DNA from: Zonotrichia leucophrys gambelii
Taxonomy: Eukaryota; Chordata; Aves; Passeriformes; Passerellidae
Assembly (NCBI RefSeq): GCF_028769735.1
Contig: NC_088200.1
Location: 68,454,061 to 68,518,060, forward strand
DNA: 64,000 nucleotides
Direction: 5' to 3'
Under the pieces are notes generated by a model. That model was not told where the DNA came from. It saw nothing but the letters and a program-made list of their open reading frames with translations, and searched no databases. The stretch's first letter is position 1; each line of letters begins with the position of its first letter. A program made the translations under genes and the position numbers. Below are positions 62,821 to 64,000 of the stretch, piece by piece.

Positions 62821-62920
62821 GACAGATTAATAGCATTGGATTACTGATTAATACATCAAACTCATTAGACACAGATTAATCTATGCAATTTAAAATCATT
62901 AGTAAAGCAAATCCTTTCCA
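62821..62920. promoter_or_regulatory. Cluster of GATTAAT homeodomain-type words
   Basis: GATTAAT occurs at 62825-62831, 62846-62852 and 62874-62880, and GGATTA, an OTX/PITX-type core, at 62838-62843. CATTAG words lie at 62863 and 62898. Such clustering suits a homeodomain-bound enhancer but AT-rich DNA produces TAAT words easily. No conservation data support it. Confidence 0.22.
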
Positions 62921-63878
62921 CTGCTTAATAACTTAGATCCCTAAGATCACCAGAGATCTAGGTTTAAATCCTTCCTTTTTCATAGACATCTTTCACTCCT
63001 AGCAAAGTACATCAGCTGTCTTGATTTATACTCAATTCCGCTTATCTAACAGAATGTTAATAACACTAAAACAGAAACCAGATATTTCATAGGCATAAAT
63101 ACAATTTAGCCTTTACAAAGGGAGATTAAAAAGCTCGTTAGGCTTAAAAGCCTTCATTATTCTGGGATCTCTGAGTAAAGCTTTGGGAGAAAAATTTCTT
63201 CCCGCAGACTGAAGCCTGAGCAGTTTTGTAACACTTCATGTGATATTATCCACTACACTTATTAAAGACAATCTTCTTCACTGTTTCCATTTCTTTTTTG
63301 ACTGGGGAGAGGAGGAGATCAGGCCTTCTGGAAGAGCTATGAAGACCATGCCTTTTTACTGCCTAGTGACTCAGTACCACAAGGTTCCTGTGCAATCTTT
63401 TACAAGCAGCCTTCCTCCATACCATGTTCAATGCAATGCAAACAAAAGGTGATACACTTAAAAAACACATACAGAGTGATAGTTCCTAAGCAGACTGTTT
63501 CTAGTTGTAAAAGATTATGTGATTAAATTAGATGGGTTTATGAAAATATCAGCCCAAAACCCAATTCCCTGTGGTGAACTAGGTGGATTTCACTCCAGGT
63601 GAAAGTAACCCAGAGGATACTTTCCATGCTGGAAGTCTACAGTTCAAAAGAAAGAGGAAAAAAAAAACAAAACTAACCCAAATAAACACAAGGGGGGAAA
63701 TACAAATTATATATATTTTAAGCCTGTAATATCCACCCACCAGGAAATATTTAAGTTTACATACACATTTCTTCTAGTTCACATAATTCCAGAATTATAA
63801 ATGTTATTGAATGCAGATTTTCTTAAAACAGTTCACTTAAGTCACACTACTACTAATAAAATTTTAGAAATGACTGGA
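62921..63878. other. Unique AT-rich non-coding sequence
   Basis: No gene or repeat is recognised. A short A run lies at 63658-63667. Confidence 0.5.
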
Positions 63879-64000
63879 TGTAATGGTTTAGGGCAAATTT
63901 GTTAAAGAATCTGCAAAGGAGGGCCCCTCCAGAAAGCAAAACCCACACGGCCCCTCCCCCCAACTGGTTCGGGAAGAATTCCTCGGAGAGAGGTGGAAAG
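63879..64000 (+). mobile_element. Start of an avian ERV LTR, cut by the window end
   Basis: From TGTAATGGTTTAGG the sequence changes abruptly from AT-rich to GC-rich, with CCACACGGCCCCTCCCCCCAACTGGTTCGGG and then AAGAATTCCTCGGAGAGAGGTGGAAAG. This agrees with the 5' start of a songbird ERV LTR family as I remember it. Only about 122 bases are present, so orientation is inferred from the leading TG, and whether it is a solo LTR or a provirus cannot be told. Confidence 0.65.

Noticed and set aside
62950..62980. Possible tRNA B-box-like GGTTTAAATCC
   Set aside because: No A-box, cloverleaf or SINE body could be found around it.

Overview
This window reads as nuclear DNA from a bird, probably a neoavian and perhaps a songbird. 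It is AT-rich and non-coding. It carries several CR1 LINE fragments of avian type, solo LTRs that resemble avian ERV LTR families, and a few very old MIR-like SINE fragments. I recognised all repeats from memory of family consensus features; no search was run. No protein-coding exon, RNA gene, CRISPR array or bacterial-type feature could be supported. The open frames are short, overlap one another, or lie inside repeats. The window is best read as a gene desert or part of a very large intron.

Layout. 1-5.1 kb is unique sequence with one stretch (about 3.4-3.66 kb) that looks like a candidate regulatory element. 5.14-5.72 kb is a solo LTR (copy A). 6.8-6.95 kb is a G/T-rich tract ending in 17 G. 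8.7-9.1 kb is a sense CR1 fragment. 9.75-9.97 kb is a long AAAAG microsatellite. 10-21 kb is unique AT-rich sequence. 21.3-22.0 kb holds three MIR-like fragments in both orientations. 23.4-24.2 kb is an antisense CR1 3' end, much richer in GC than its surroundings. 28.0 kb has a weak LTR candidate and 32.3-32.5 kb an ancient antisense CR1 remnant.

The densest region is 33.08-35.75 kb, with two nested insertions. An ERVK-like LTR on the minus strand (33618-34245) sits inside a second copy (copy B) of the 5.1-kb LTR family and is flanked by a perfect 6-bp target duplication, AGTGAG. Next to it, another LTR of about 830 bp (34893-35726) interrupts the last bases of a sense CR1. At 37.36-38.65 kb an antisense CR1 carries a decayed ORF2 endonuclease domain joined almost directly to the CR1 3' UTR, so the reverse transcriptase is missing. 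At 40.2-40.6 kb another decayed CR1 is interrupted by an 81-bp near-perfect palindrome. From 44 kb to 63.88 kb the sequence is mostly unique. The window ends inside the first ~120 bp of another LTR.

No genes work together here. The interest lies in repeat history: nested insertions, apparent sequence exchange between LTR copies A and B (about 206 bp almost identical inside otherwise diverged copies 28 kb apart), an internally deleted CR1, and a small palindromic insertion. I found no convincing new biological system.
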